NCBI GenBank assembly: GCA_014885115.2
Contig: WKLE02003919.1
Coordinates: forward strand, 1 to 28,978
Direction of reading: 5' to 3'
Origin: Asterionellopsis glacialis
Lineage: Eukaryota > Bacillariophyta > Plagiogrammaphyceae > Rhaphoneidales > Asterionellopsidaceae
DNA: 28,978 bases
The notes beneath the pieces were generated by a model. It did no database searches. It was not told the origin of the DNA and saw only the letters and a list, made by a program, of their open reading frames with translations. Of this stretch, positions 1 through 9,800 are shown one piece after another. Made by a program: the position numbers and the translations under genes. Position 1 is the stretch's first letter; every line of letters begins with the position of its first letter.

Positions 1-219
1 ATGGGGTGGCTTTTGATACAAGTCACATTCTTCAAGTGTTACATCATTCGTGCCATCATCACTTGCCGTTATACACAAATCCTTTGGAATTGCATTGTAT
101 CTAAGGTAGACCGCATAGATAGGCGGGCCAAACCAATCTTCATAATCCCTCCAATCATAAGCTTGGCCACCAACCAGAGCGGTAGCGAAGATGAGAACGT
201 AAAGGGGGAGTTTCATCAT
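1..219 (-). CDS. Small secreted protein, 5' end only (runs off left edge)
   Basis: Read on the minus strand from the ATG at 219, the frame stays open for 73 codons to the window edge, so this is the N-terminal part of a longer protein. A second ATG follows directly. The first 20 residues form a clear signal peptide: a short basic start, a hydrophobic core (LPLYVLIFATALVGG) and a small-residue cleavage site after GQA. The mature start is rich in Tyr, Trp and Asp (YDWRDYEDWFGPP). Further on, DLCITASDDG...LEECD has the Cys-x(n)-Cys spacing and acidic-glycine turn of a ricin-B-like lectin repeat, but this is too short to prove. It is probably secreted or sent to an endomembrane compartment. The secreted status is well supported; the function is not known. 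Confidence 0.72.
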   Translation of the reverse strand, partial: MMKLPLYVLIFATALVGGQAYDWRDYEDWFGPPIYAVYLRYNAIPKDLCITASDDGTNDVTLEECDLYQKPPH

Positions 220-1348
220 TGACCACAGTAATTTGTTCAAAATAAGATCAGGGTTCTTGATTCAATCGTGTGCGTTGTAAAATTATGGCCAGTTTTTTTC
301 TCTCGTTCAAACTAGCTAGTTCCACTTTTTCTCTTTCGTTGGTTGTGCGGATACCGGATACGATTCACACATGTCACATTTTTGTGACTCGTATTGAATA
401 TTCTAAGCGTGCACTATTTTGTATACATCCAAGGTTTTGCATACGTAAACCCTTGGTTGATGTTGTAATCCCAATCCGCGTTTTCGTTCGTGTAGCCTTT
501 CTTGACACTTGCTATTATAGATTCGACTATTTCGGTGTTCTCGTTCTAAATTCTTTGTACTTGACTTCATATTTCCTGCGCAGATACCGCAGATACGATT
601 CAAGTGCCACTTTGTTTGGGAGTCGTGTTCCTTAGATTTCCATAGTGCATAAATACACTCATTTGTACATCTATGGTTACCGCATATATCAGTCTTGTCC
701 AATCCAAGTCCACAGTTTCATTCATAGTCTTTCTTGACGCTCGACTTGAGCACTGGCACAAAAAACATAGCTTTGGAAGTCTTCTTTCTAAAGAGGAACA
801 AAGTGAACATGACAAAGACACCCGTCGCTTGATGATTGATCCTTGATTGATCACTGATCACCCACCCAAAAATATCTTTTTGAAATTTCAATGTCAAAAA
901 AAAAGAGAACACTCTGTTGCGTTTTACTAAAAATTTACCACTTGCCAAACTTAGGAGTGCTTGAATGAAAGCTTCGGAAAATCGAAGAGAGGAAAAAATG
1001 TCAAGAAGCGAACCCTGTGACACATCTGTCGGACACGCAAAATCTGTGGGATGGCGGGAATGCACTCCACAGAAGTATCCCTCGTCAACATAAAACCCTC
1101 GGAGATAAATAATGATTCAAGTTGCAAGTGGAGTAACAGTTCAAGTTGATGCATCAATTCAGAATTATTCAAAGCGCAGTCAAATAGAGGAGCAAATTTA
1201 ATACCCAAAGTATCAAGACAACTGAAAAACCTTTGGAAATATAAGTTTTAAATTCTTTTATTAGATTTTTGCAATCAGCTCCTCGGCTTTTATTTGGTTT
1301 TTAAATCTCGGATTGGAGTGAAGCACATATTCAATTCCATTTTTAAAT
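220..1348. other. Intergenic region with a diverged tandem duplication
   Basis: I see no supportable gene here. The open frames on both strands are short, lack ATG starts or have no recognisable protein features. The left half holds the tandem duplication described separately. The right end should contain the 3' untranslated region of the Vtc1-like gene, whose stop codon is at 1349-1351. Confidence 0.6.
299..770. repeat. Diverged tandem duplication, about 235-bp unit
   Basis: Two adjacent copies are visible, about 299-535 and 538-770. Matching landmarks occur in the same order: TCTCGTTC (301 and 541 regions), GATACCGgATACGATTC-type sequence (about 347-365 and 578-600), a GTGCA block, GTACATC followed by GGTT and GCATA, and TAGyCTTTCTTGAC (493-506 and 725-738). 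The offset drifts from about 238 to 232 bp, so small indels have accumulated. The copies are strongly diverged, meaning the duplication is old. It lies upstream of the secreted-protein gene that starts at 219. Confidence 0.7.
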
Positions 1349-2056
1349 TCACATCATGGAATAAACTTTGAGTGCAAATTGAGCCACGATAGAAAACATA
1401 AGGAGGATACCCAAAACAGTCGGTCCGACTGTATCTTCAAATGGTCCAGGTTCCTTACGACGAATCATGTTAGCTCTCCTAGTGTATTGAACCATAGCAT
1501 ATACAATAAAGGCAATTGCAACTGGCAATAATATTACACCATAAAGTTGAGACCATGGATTAGCATCTGCAAACGCTACGATTGCAATAGAGGCACCAGC
1601 TAACATAATAGCAGTATGTAACCATGCCAAAAATGTACGTTCATTAGCAAAGAAAACCTTAGGTTCGACCTTGATAGGTGCCTTACGTTCCTTAACAAGT
1701 GTACCAAATCCTTGTCCCTTGGGTTCAAATGCATTTGTGCTCTTTCCGCTACTACCAGAAAATAAATTTTGAAAGAAATTTCCTCCTTTTTGACTACCAT
1801 TGTTGGAGGCAACATTACCACCCTTTCTACTTCCAGGTTTAGTACTTGGCGACATTACTTGACGAGGAGCGAATTCTTGACTAGAAGCACCATTTGGTAA
1901 ACTTTCTAGAACTTCACCACCATCGGCATCTCGAGTTACCGACTCACCACCACCCTCAAATGATTGTTGATCACTATTATGTTGAAGAAAGTAATAACTT
2001 GATGTAGATCCTCCCCCCGCCGATGGAGGCATGAGTGGTGTTGATTCAGATGTCAT
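1349..2056 (-). CDS. VTC1: Vtc1-like vacuolar transporter chaperone subunit (DUF202 family)
   Basis: A single-exon 235-residue protein. Residues 1-125 are low-complexity, rich in Ser, Gly, Asn and Pro, and probably disordered. The DUF202/VTC hallmark EPKVFFANERTFLAWLH lies at 131-147. Three hydrophobic helices follow at about 146-163, 170-192 and 211-232, separated by a basic loop (YTRRANMIRRKEPGPFEDT). In yeast, Vtc1 is the small three-helix subunit of the VTC complex, which makes polyphosphate and moves it into the vacuole; the catalytic domain is in Vtc4. No SPX or polymerase domain is present here, so this is a Vtc1-type membrane subunit and not a Vtc4 homologue. Its N-terminal extension makes it nearly twice the length of yeast Vtc1. 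The leader just before the ATG is rich in CAA triplets and A, which is common in eukaryotic leaders. Confidence 0.9.
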   Translation of the reverse strand: MTSESTPLMPPSAGGGSTSSYYFLQHNSDQQSFEGGGESVTRDADGGEVLESLPNGASSQEFAPRQVMSPSTKPGSRKGGNVASNNGSQKGGNFFQNLFSGSSGKSTNAFEPKGQGFGTLVKERKAPIKVEPKVFFANERTFLAWLHTAIMLAGASIAIVAFADANPWSQLYGVILLPVAIAFIVYAMVQYTRRANMIRRKEPGPFEDTVGPTVLGILLMFSIVAQFALKVYSMM

Positions 2057-3082
2057 AATTTTTTTATTTTGTTGTTGTTGCTGTGATAAAGAAGGTTGGT
2101 TGGATTATGCTGTATGTCAACGATGTGTCGTTCTTCTAGAAGTGTCTTGATATTGGGTGGTTGTAATTTCATATAATATATAAGATATTTCCACGAAACT
2201 CTTGGATTTTTGCCGAAAGGAACAACCTCAAAACCGAACTACCACGGCCTCTCACTCCAAAGAATGTTATAGAGACTTTCTGTGTCGACGAGGCCGGCAA
2301 TCTTTCAAAGTTCCAGTAATAGAAAACAAAGTATTGCCCGTCGGGAGAGGTACATTTAGGGACGCTGACGTGTTAACCCAACAAGATTCGTTTAGGATTC
2401 AACTAACTGAAATGTGTACAGTACAGAAACAGGTATCTCGCTACCTGAACGCCATCTTGACATGTTCGGACTACCCCCATTATTATGTTATTATCAGAAA
2501 TGCGAATCGGTCGCTTAAGAAATCTGATACCTTATATATCATGTTCAGTGGACAAAATTAATTTCAAGAATTTCATTTTATTTTTTCCTAAATATATACA
2601 GTATATTTCTTTTTTTTTACATTACTGTGGTTCAAATTACATTTCATAAAAATTAAGTGTAAAAACAAATTGTGTTCAGAAGCCAATAGTAGGTCCTAAC
2701 ATGTAATAAATAGATCTTTGACGTAGGAGTAGGTCATACTGGTACACAGACAAAGGGACCCAGACATAAGTATTGTTGAGGCGGGAAAACCTGAAACTTT
2801 CCTCGTATTCAGCAACTCTGCTTCCCTTCTCATCTTGCCTGGGAGTGGTAAAAATACAAGACACATAACCTATTCCTACCACCATTCGCCTCCTCCCTGC
2901 TCCGCATAGTGGCGAATTTATCCTGGCTCTGTGAACAAAAAAAAAAGAAAAAAAACAGACGGATTAAGACAAGCTCAAGTCACTACAAGGCAAGCAGAAA
3001 ACTTCTCTTTTTTCTGACAATTCTATTGAGTCTCGTCCAATATTAAAATACTTCTCAATACAACGCTAAACATAATTGAACC
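2057..3082. other. Intergenic region between divergent Vtc1-like and LLPH genes
   Basis: This stretch separates two divergently transcribed genes and must contain both promoters. An A/T-rich TATATAATATA-like block at about 2171-2186 is a plausible promoter element for the Vtc1-like gene. Another AT-rich block lies at about 2575-2640, and an A-rich tract at about 2937-2956. A 119-codon open frame at 2202-2561 starts only at TTG, and a 69-codon minus frame at 2676-2885 shows no family features. I do not call either a gene. Confidence 0.5.
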
Positions 3083-3475
3083 ATGGCCAAGTCTACCCGA
3101 TCTAAGATTAAGCGTATGCACCGTTCTGAGTTTCGACGTACAATTGGAGAAGCTGCTGCGGCGAAGAATAGAGAAATCATTCAAGCAAAATTGAAAGAAT
3201 GTATGGACAAGGGAAATATGAATTCGTTTGAACGATTATCGAATGTTTTCGATATGGGCAATGATAATGCGACACCGGAAAAAGGGAATGATTCTCCAAA
3301 TGTGTTACCAGTGGATGCCATGGATACCGTTGGTGAATCTTCTACTAGCAAGGTAGAAGCTAAACTTCCTGTTGGAAAAAAATCAAAAAAAAAGAAACAT
3401 GGACTTAAAAATAAACCAAAGAAGGAACAAAAGAAACCTGAACGTAGAAAACCAAGATACTTTTGTGAATTTTAA
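3083..3475 (+). CDS. LLPH: LLP homolog / DUF2423 nucleolar ribosome-assembly protein
   Basis: A single-exon 130-residue basic protein. The N-terminus MAKSTRSKIKRMHRSEFRR is the signature of the DUF2423 family (human LLPH, yeast YBL028C), which starts MAKSLRSKxKR. Residues 1-42 should form a basic helix. The centre (about 55-95) is acidic and polar. The C-terminus (about 98-126) is a run of Lys and Arg ending in RRKPRYFCEF. Family members are nucleolar and associate with pre-60S ribosomal particles, so a role in large-subunit assembly is inferred. The ATG at 3083 sits in ACCATGG, a strong eukaryotic start context. The length is typical of the family. Only the N-terminal motif supports the assignment; the rest is low complexity. 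Confidence 0.85.
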   Translation: MAKSTRSKIKRMHRSEFRRTIGEAAAAKNREIIQAKLKECMDKGNMNSFERLSNVFDMGNDNATPEKGNDSPNVLPVDAMDTVGESSTSKVEAKLPVGKKSKKKKHGLKNKPKKEQKKPERRKPRYFCEF

Positions 3476-5016
3476 TAAATGGAAATGGAGAAAAGATTGT
3501 GTTTCATTTTGCGGGGGTTGTTGATTTGTATTGGAAATTGATTTCTTTGGTGCACGTAATCTATTTACTGTGCTCAATCCGTGGGGATTTTTAAAGCTAC
3601 TTGGAGACACAAGTCCAATTTATAATAATCCTATTGTAGTTTTTATGTTTATCTTGAAACGTTTCATATTGATAGAAAGACAAACCTAAGGACCCGAATA
3701 GGAGAACAAATGTGATCACCATGTTGTTCACTTCCGCTGGAGTGCATCTAAACTTTTGTATTTTTTCTTTCAAGGTGGCTTGAGATTTTTACTGGTTTGA
3801 GAAAGTCAAAAGAAATCCGCAAAAAAGATTGCTCTCTCCATACGCTTTTTTAATATTATTTTTTTAACACTCTCTAGTCAAAAGTGATATTTTCTTCAGC
3901 AGGACCAGTCTCTATACAAAACTACTTGCTCGGAATGTGTGATGAAAAAAGCAACATTATGAGCACGACATCACAATTTTTTAGTTCGTAATGTTGGTTG
4001 TACCATCAGATAACTGCGTTCTCGCATCATCTCTAAGGGACACATTTCAGTTTATATTGGAGAAAGGACAACTCGAAGAATTAAAGATCCGACACTGTAC
4101 AGAGAAGCCCCAAGAAAAATTAGCTCTCTCAGTCTCTAAAGTTTGGAAACAAACCCCACCAATGAGTTTACTCTTCAGTTCTAAATATGCTATGTCGAAA
4201 ACGCAGAATGGCGTTTCCATCTGGAAGTGAAATCTTCAAAGAACAATCAAAATACAGGCGTTCTATAGGTAAGTTATTTTTCTTGGTTCAGCTGTCCCTT
4301 TCCTATTAGAGATATTGACATGATCTCAATGTGCAACCTTCATGCTCACAGTGGCCATACATTGTATCAATATGGTATTCTGCAGATATCATCAAAAGCG
4401 GCTTTACTAACGACTGGGGCCTACCGCAGATGCATAGATCCATTGAGACGGAGGAATTCAAGATATACGCATACATCAAATTTTAGTAATGAAAGAGCAC
4501 TTCCCGTACCAAATTTGACTTGGAAAAGAACATAATATTAGAATATCTAGCAATTGGTTAATGGAAGGTAACGTAGCCAATCTGATTCAAAGCTGTGTGG
4601 TGTTCATGAAATATTTTTTTTAAATCCCCTTGCAAAATTTGCTCCGGTCTCCACTAGTTTTGTCGTATCCTACTTCTCCAGGTACTTGTGCATCTCATGT
4701 TGAATCCAATCAAATCACACAAATGCAATGAGCCGCACTGTCTACGGTATTGAATTTTTCAAAGAAGGCATTGTGTGAGGATTTCGATACTGCGCAACAA
4801 AATAGTACCGGTCAGCTGTGGACGTATTCATTGTCAAAAATTATATCCCCTTGAAATTCGTTTCGGCCTCCATTGGGTTTTATAGTATCTATCTTTTTCA
4901 AAACCACTCGTTCGGTCGTATCCTTCTTTTCTACAAGGACACACACATCCTACTCCCAATTAAATCCAATCATATCCCATTCACAATAAGCCTCACTGTC
5001 TACGGTATAACATGCT
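3476..5016. other. Gene-poor intergenic region
   Basis: No confident gene is visible. Small open frames exist at 3991-4230, about 4189-4311 and 4320-4535, but none shows a domain or clear coding bias. The frame at about 4189-4311 (MLCRKRRMAFPSGSE...) reads through a good GTAAGT donor at about 4267. I found no acceptor that extends it usefully. An inverted repeat (GAAAACGC / GCGTTTCC) lies at about 4198-4219. The right third carries the tandem duplication listed next. Confidence 0.5.
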
Positions 5017-5050
5017 TTATAGACGGAGTCGTGCCGGTATCGGTGATGCA
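4599..5050. repeat. Diverged tandem duplication overlapping the end of the Cys-rich gene
   Basis: Copy 1 (about 4599-4800) and copy 2 (about 4820-5055) share ordered blocks. These are AATCCCCTTG (4623 and 4846 regions), a CGG-CTCCA block, GTCGTATCCT-CTTCT, AATCCAATCA, and the exact 13-mer CTGTCTACGGTAT (4738-4750 and 4996-5008). Copy 2 has an extra segment of about 35 bp near 4881-4916. The right end of copy 2 covers the last codons of the secreted Cys-rich gene on the minus strand. Copy 1 still shows a weaker match to that gene end, so a gene tail was duplicated together with its downstream DNA. Confidence 0.75.
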
Positions 5051-5409
5051 CAATAAAAACCAGAGAAACATGCATATGTAGGATCGATTTGCGTACAGTC
5101 TTCAAGGAAATCACCACTTTCCATATCACATGGCCAAAAGCACGCTAACGTTTTATTTCCAGGATCGTCGAAATAATCACATTGCTGACCACTATACGCA
5201 CCACCAATGTTACGATCTTCTAATCCGCTACACAGTTTATTGGCTTGGTCTCTTGACCTTGCACAAATATTGTATTTTTGCATTGGTGCTTGAAAACCGG
5301 GTTCATCATAAGCAGAATAGCCATACCGAAGATATCCCTGACTTCCAGAAACCTTGGAAGAAAAGAAGATTGCAATGAAATAAAGCAGATTCTTGGATGA
5401 TGCTGTCAT
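5017..5409 (-). CDS. Secreted eight-cysteine protein of unknown function
   Basis: A single-exon 130-residue protein from the ATG at 5409. Residues 1-23 form a signal peptide (KNLLYFIAIFFSSKVSGS), with a likely cut near SGS|QG. The mature part has eight cysteines at 49, 60, 77, 90, 94, 105, 114 and 120, an even number consistent with four disulfides. It has an N-glycosylation sequon NKT at 85 and is rich in Tyr, Gly and Asp. I recognise no family. The Cys pattern and short length fit an extracellular or cell-wall-associated protein. It is the second small secreted protein in the first 5.4 kb, but I see no clear sequence kinship with the one at 1-219. The 3' end lies inside an old tandem duplication. 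An unseen intron or a longer spliced C-terminus cannot be excluded. Confidence 0.7.
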   Translation of the reverse strand: MTASSKNLLYFIAIFFSSKVSGSQGYLRYGYSAYDEPGFQAPMQKYNICARSRDQANKLCSGLEDRNIGGAYSGQQCDYFDDPGNKTLACFWPCDMESGDFLEDCTQIDPTYACFSGFYCASPIPARLRL

Positions 5410-6025
5410 ATTTCTTGGACTGAATGAGTTTTTTTCACAATTGTTTCCCTATTGAAATAAAGGATAGTCCCCTTGTCTACAATGACCGCAAACCAATCGA
5501 CTCTTTGTTGAAAGGTTTGAAACGGGTGAAATTCACTATCGCTGATCGTTTTCTGTACTCTTGTGATGAAGCGAAAACTTTCACATGCATCAATGTATGA
5601 CTGGGGGGATGTAGTCCTAGCTAGGACCTAGTCCTCTTGAATCCTAGGACCTAGAACTAGAGGTCTAACACTACCATGATATGGCGAAGAACAAAAAGCG
5701 TACCGAGAGGTAGTATCCATCCTCAAATACAGTAGGTACTGTAGACAAAAAGAAAAAGATGAGATATTTTGAAATTTTGGGTCTTCCGTTGAGCGTTGAA
5801 ATGATTGGGATTTGACTCAGACACTCTGCTCACCTCGTACTCGAATTATTTTCATCAGAGCTAGAGTTAAGTTAAAATATTTTGCGAGGTGAAGGGCGGA
5901 CGCTAATCGATGCTTCGTGGTGTTCACAGGATTTTCGAAAAAACAAAAAAATTATCGCTTTGCCCAGATGCCTCCTCCTTTTTGTCCAATGGCCAGCCGA
6001 GGGACCTATCATTGAACGCAACAAT
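5410..6025. other. Divergent promoter region with CTAG-rich palindromes
   Basis: This separates the secreted Cys-rich gene (-) from the LYRM7-like gene (+). It contains a cluster of CTAG-containing repeats at 5611-5660, described separately. The frame at 5882-6025 is open upstream of the LYRM7-like ATG but begins at TTG, so I treat it as 5' untranslated sequence. Confidence 0.55.
5611..5660. repeat. CTAGGACCTAG palindromic repeat cluster
   Basis: A perfect 14-bp palindrome GTCCTAGCTAGGAC lies at 5614-5627. The 11-mer CTAGGACCTAG occurs at 5621-5631 and again at 5644-5654. A third copy of the 11-mer lies far away at 22971-22981, inside a 17-bp near-perfect palindrome. The function is unknown; possible roles are a protein-binding site or a remnant of a small repeat family. 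Confidence 0.65.
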
Positions 6026-6523
6026 ATGTCATCATCTGCAGCAACTAGAGTCTTTTCAGGGTACCGCCGTTTGTTTCGAGCACGAAAAGTCTTATTCAAA
6101 AATGATGAACGAGCTCTGTATGAATCTCGATTTGCGATTCGAGCTGAGTTTGACAAAAATCGAGCGGTAACTCCTGAGGGACCCCATTTTGAAGGTCTTC
6201 TTAGTATGGTTGACGAAGCAGAAGATATGCTGTTACATGGAATTGTACAAGGCGAGCTTAATCAAAATTCCGGTAACTATGGTAAGATTTTAGCCTGACT
6301 TTACATTGGTGCTTTGTACAATACTGCTGCAAAATATCGAAATTCTCTAACTATATCTGGTTTTTTTTTATAATGGTCGGAAGAGGTGAAAATCAAACCT
6401 GAACATGCTGACGCAGAACAAATGACCCAGATGGAACCAATAACTGAAGAAACGGTTGCTAAAACAATGAACCCAAAGGTAGAAGTGACAAAGTCATCTT
6501 GCTCAAGAGAAAAGAGAGATTGA
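6026..6523 (+). CDS. LYRM7: LYRM7/MZM1-type LYR protein, complex III assembly factor (2 exons)
   Basis: I join exon 1 (6026-6281) to exon 2 (6384-6523), which gives 131 residues. The 102-bp intron has a GTAAGA donor, a CTAAC branch-like site near 6347, a T-rich tract and an AG acceptor at 6382-6383. The splice rebuilds NSGNYEVKIKPEH, the conserved tail segment of the family; without splicing the frame stops at once. Residues 8-25 (FSGYRRLFRARKVLFKND) form the LYR-type helix. AIRAEFDKNR (about 38-47) and DMLLHGIVQGEL (about 67-78) match the later helices of LYRM7/Mzm1. Family members act in the mitochondrial matrix, where they hold the Rieske iron-sulfur protein before its insertion into complex III. 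The start at 6026 is the first ATG in the frame. Other small LYRM proteins are a less likely alternative. Confidence 0.86.
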
Positions 6524-6824
6524 CATTTGATTTTAGATCTATACGACAAAATGTATAATGTGATTAGAGTTATGGAACAAATGAATTTTTATGGAATACT
6601 ACAATTATTTTCCATGGTTCAAAAGAACTCTGTCCCAATACAATAGCAAGTGTTTTTACAAAGACCTGGATTCTTCATCTTTTTCTCTTGTCATATTACT
6701 ACATCCTATTTTTACTTAACCCAAATGAAACTAAAAAACACAGAACATCTTTTACATTTACACAATTTAATTTTGTTTACATTTGCGATGGTTGGAAAGG
6801 AGTACGCAAAGTGGAATACACCCC
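6524..6824. other. Short convergent intergenic region
   Basis: The space is shared by the 3' untranslated regions of two convergent genes. It is AT-rich. I see no gene or structured element in it. Confidence 0.6.
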
Positions 6825-9800
6825 TTACTTGTATGGGAAAGTTCCCCGAGGAAAGTACTTCTTTCTCCACCTGCTTCTTCTTAGCGAACTTGTATAGTTC
6901 GGGTGGACGCGACTTACGCGTTCACCGATCTTCAGCTTGACATTGTGAATAGTTCCACATGTTGGAAGCTCATCCCACGACTCGTCATCCGACATAGAGC
7001 CGTCGTCGTCCTCAGACTCGCAATCATCTTCATACGTCCCCGTAATTGTTATGGATTCTTCAAATCTAGCACTAGATGCCCTACTCCGAGTGTCAGCTGC
7101 TGAATCATCAAAGGACTGTGAGTACGCAATCAGCGCCCCCATTTCCCTCTTGCATTGCCATGTCAGATACCAGTCTTGATCCCATTCATCATTGTCGCCG
7201 ACATCGTCCATAGGCATTTCCATCGATTCAGGGCGACATACAGGTTCGCGATAAGGATCATTGCCTCTCTCGCGACGGAGATCACCAAACCAATTCCTGG
7301 TAAATGAAATGCTCTTTTCGTGTAGAAAATATTGCTTCACATCACGATTCTCCCATGGCTCAGGGTCAAGTGGGCTTTCGACACCGGCAACAACTGAGGT
7401 GCCGTAAAGAGAGTATATATCAACATTGAAGTAACCAGGGTGGTATTGTGTGCGCTTACTGTACGACATTCTCCACGTTTGTGCAACTTCAAACTTACGA
7501 TTCTTTCTGATTTTAGGTGACCATCTCTTAATTGCCCTTGCAGCTGCTACCCCACTGAGTGGAATGGGCTTTCCATTCTTCGTTCTAGTTATTTTCGAGT
7601 TCTGGTCCCATGGATTCTTCCAATGTTTAAGTGCTCGTTGTGCCTTTAGTTGGTACTGTTCTCTCTTTTCGAACATGTTTTCGAGATCTCCAATCATTCC
7701 CTTAGACGGTGACGTTTTTATAATGTCTTCTTCATATTTCTTCGCCCTTGCTGAGCTAACATAATTGTGTTCTCTTTCCCTCCAGTCAGGTTTTCCTGTG
7801 GGATCACGAAGATATCTATCTCTACTTGCTATCTTTTTTATTTCTCCTTCAAAATCACTTTCTCTTTCATGTCCTCTTGTTTTATGGTCCTTTTTCTCAT
7901 GCTTGTTATTTTTCAAATTAACCTCTTCGGGCTTCGTAAAAAATTTACTTTCAGATTTCATGTCAAGACTTTGTTTAGATTCCCTTGTGGATGCAGTTGA
8001 TACCCTCTCTGACTCTGAGTCGTCCCCGTCCTCGCCATCATCGCTGAGACGTGCAACAAGGCTTGCAACTGATGGTTCGTCGTCTTCGTCGTCATCCTCC
8101 CACCAAGGTTTTCCTCCATCTTCTTCCAGCACTGACTCTTCTTCTGAAGCCTCCCTCAATGAAAATGTATCGTCGACATGTTCAACGGTCTCCACCACAG
8201 AATTGCCTTTGACGGATTCGTCATCAATAACTTCCAAAACACCCACTGGGTGTTCCTCTTTCTCATCATCAGGATCGGCTTCATAAATTTCGGAAAGCAT
8301 GTCTTCGCTATCTTGGCTTGTCCATGGATTGACTGAAAGGCTCTCGTCCTCGGCACTTTCCACGCTTTCTACATCTTCTACACTTTCCTCCAAAAGCACT
8401 TCATCTTCATCTTCTGAGTCGTTTATGCTTTCTTTATCAAGAATATCCTCCATTGTAGTAGACTCTTCCTCGTTCGCCTCGGATCCTTCTGCAACAACCA
8501 CTTCAGCGCTTTCCCTCGCGGTTAGTTTGCTAGACATTTCAGAATATACAGTCTCTGACTCAACAGCTCCCGTGTCCTTTCCTTCCCACCATTCTTCATC
8601 TTCCTCTAATGGGACCAATTCAGCTTTCACATAGCCAAACTCTGCGTCATACTCGACGCCTTCCTCATCATCTGCCTGTTTTCCAAATGATCCCATTGAT
8701 TCAATATTGGCTTGTGGAAAATGACCACCTCTAGCAAGATGAGCATAGCGTTTCAGATATGCTTCAATGTCATCGCTCTCGTCGTACTCTTTGATGTCAC
8801 TAAATTTGTCAGAGGCAAGTGCCTTATCTAATTCCTCATCATCAAAGGTCGAAGCTTCAGATAACGTATTCTGAATTTCAGGTGGTAGAGAAGCATAATC
8901 AATCATATCCTGTATTAAGTCATCCGGGATGTTGACGCGCTGAGCAGCACGACGGATTTCGTCAAGATCTTCCTGTTGTGGACGTCCATTGTCTTCGTGC
9001 AATGCTGCTAACTTCTTCATTATGAAATTCACCTTTGAAATTTCTATATGAGACGATCCTTCCGGTGGAGCTAGTTTCACCATCAAATCTTCGGACGTGC
9101 AATTTTCCGGAGGAAGCGGATAAGCTGGTTTTGAATTCACTTCCTTAGAATTAGGAGCGATATCATCAGAGTCATTTGAAGCTGCGCGATTCAAAAGTAC
9201 ATCATGAAATAATCCAGTAATTACACTTGCGGGTACGTCGTTGTGGCTTGCTTCCTCCAGCATAGCTTTCCGATCCTGTTCCGTAACCTCACCGCGAGCA
9301 TAGAGTTGACTAATCTTCTTTGTATAAAAGTCAATCTTCTTTTCGAGTTCTCTTGAGTCGTCTGCATCTGTCTCTTCTTCTTCAATCGTTAGATGCGCAA
9401 AACGAGTCAAAAATGCTCGGATTTCGTCATTAGCGGGGCCTTCTTCCTCGTCCTCGGCAAGCAGACGTTGCAACTCGAGATCATCGAAGCTAGTGCTATC
9501 CGACAAATCAGCGATTTCCCTAGCTTCCGGGTGAGTACCCTGCATGATTAAGTTTTCAACCAGCACAGGTTGAATTCCAAGTGATTCTGCAGTGTTACGG
9601 ATTGCATTCAATTCGTCCGATAGTGGTTCTTTGCCATTTTCATAGAGTTTCATAAGCTGTCTCATCACAAAGTTAATCTTTAAGAGGTTTGTGCGAGAAG
9701 CGCTTTGGATGGAGGACTTTGTAAGCCTGTAATTTGTTCCAAAATCAACATCAAATATATCTGGCTCATCCCCCATTCCATCATGCCTTGCTTCATTTTT

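Noticed and set aside
270..635. 121-codon plus frame and overlapping minus frames at 403-702 and 600-854
   Set aside because: The plus frame starts at GTG. All of these lie across the noncoding tandem duplication and overlap one another on both strands.
2202..2561. 119-codon plus-strand open frame between the Vtc1-like and LLPH genes
   Set aside because: It starts at TTG, which is not a normal nuclear start. The first ATG is deep inside it and no domain is recognisable.
2676..2885. 69-codon minus-strand ATG frame
   Set aside because: It has an ATG start but no domain, signal peptide or membrane feature, and it is close to chance length.
5910..6170. 86-codon plus frame overlapping the LYRM7-like gene
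   Set aside because: It is a shadow in another frame of exon 1, whose LYR helices are clear.
7765..8634. Plus-strand Ser-rich open frames opposite the large acidic protein
   Set aside because: Poly-Ser frames are the antisense reading of the acidic GAN/GAR codons in the real minus-strand gene.
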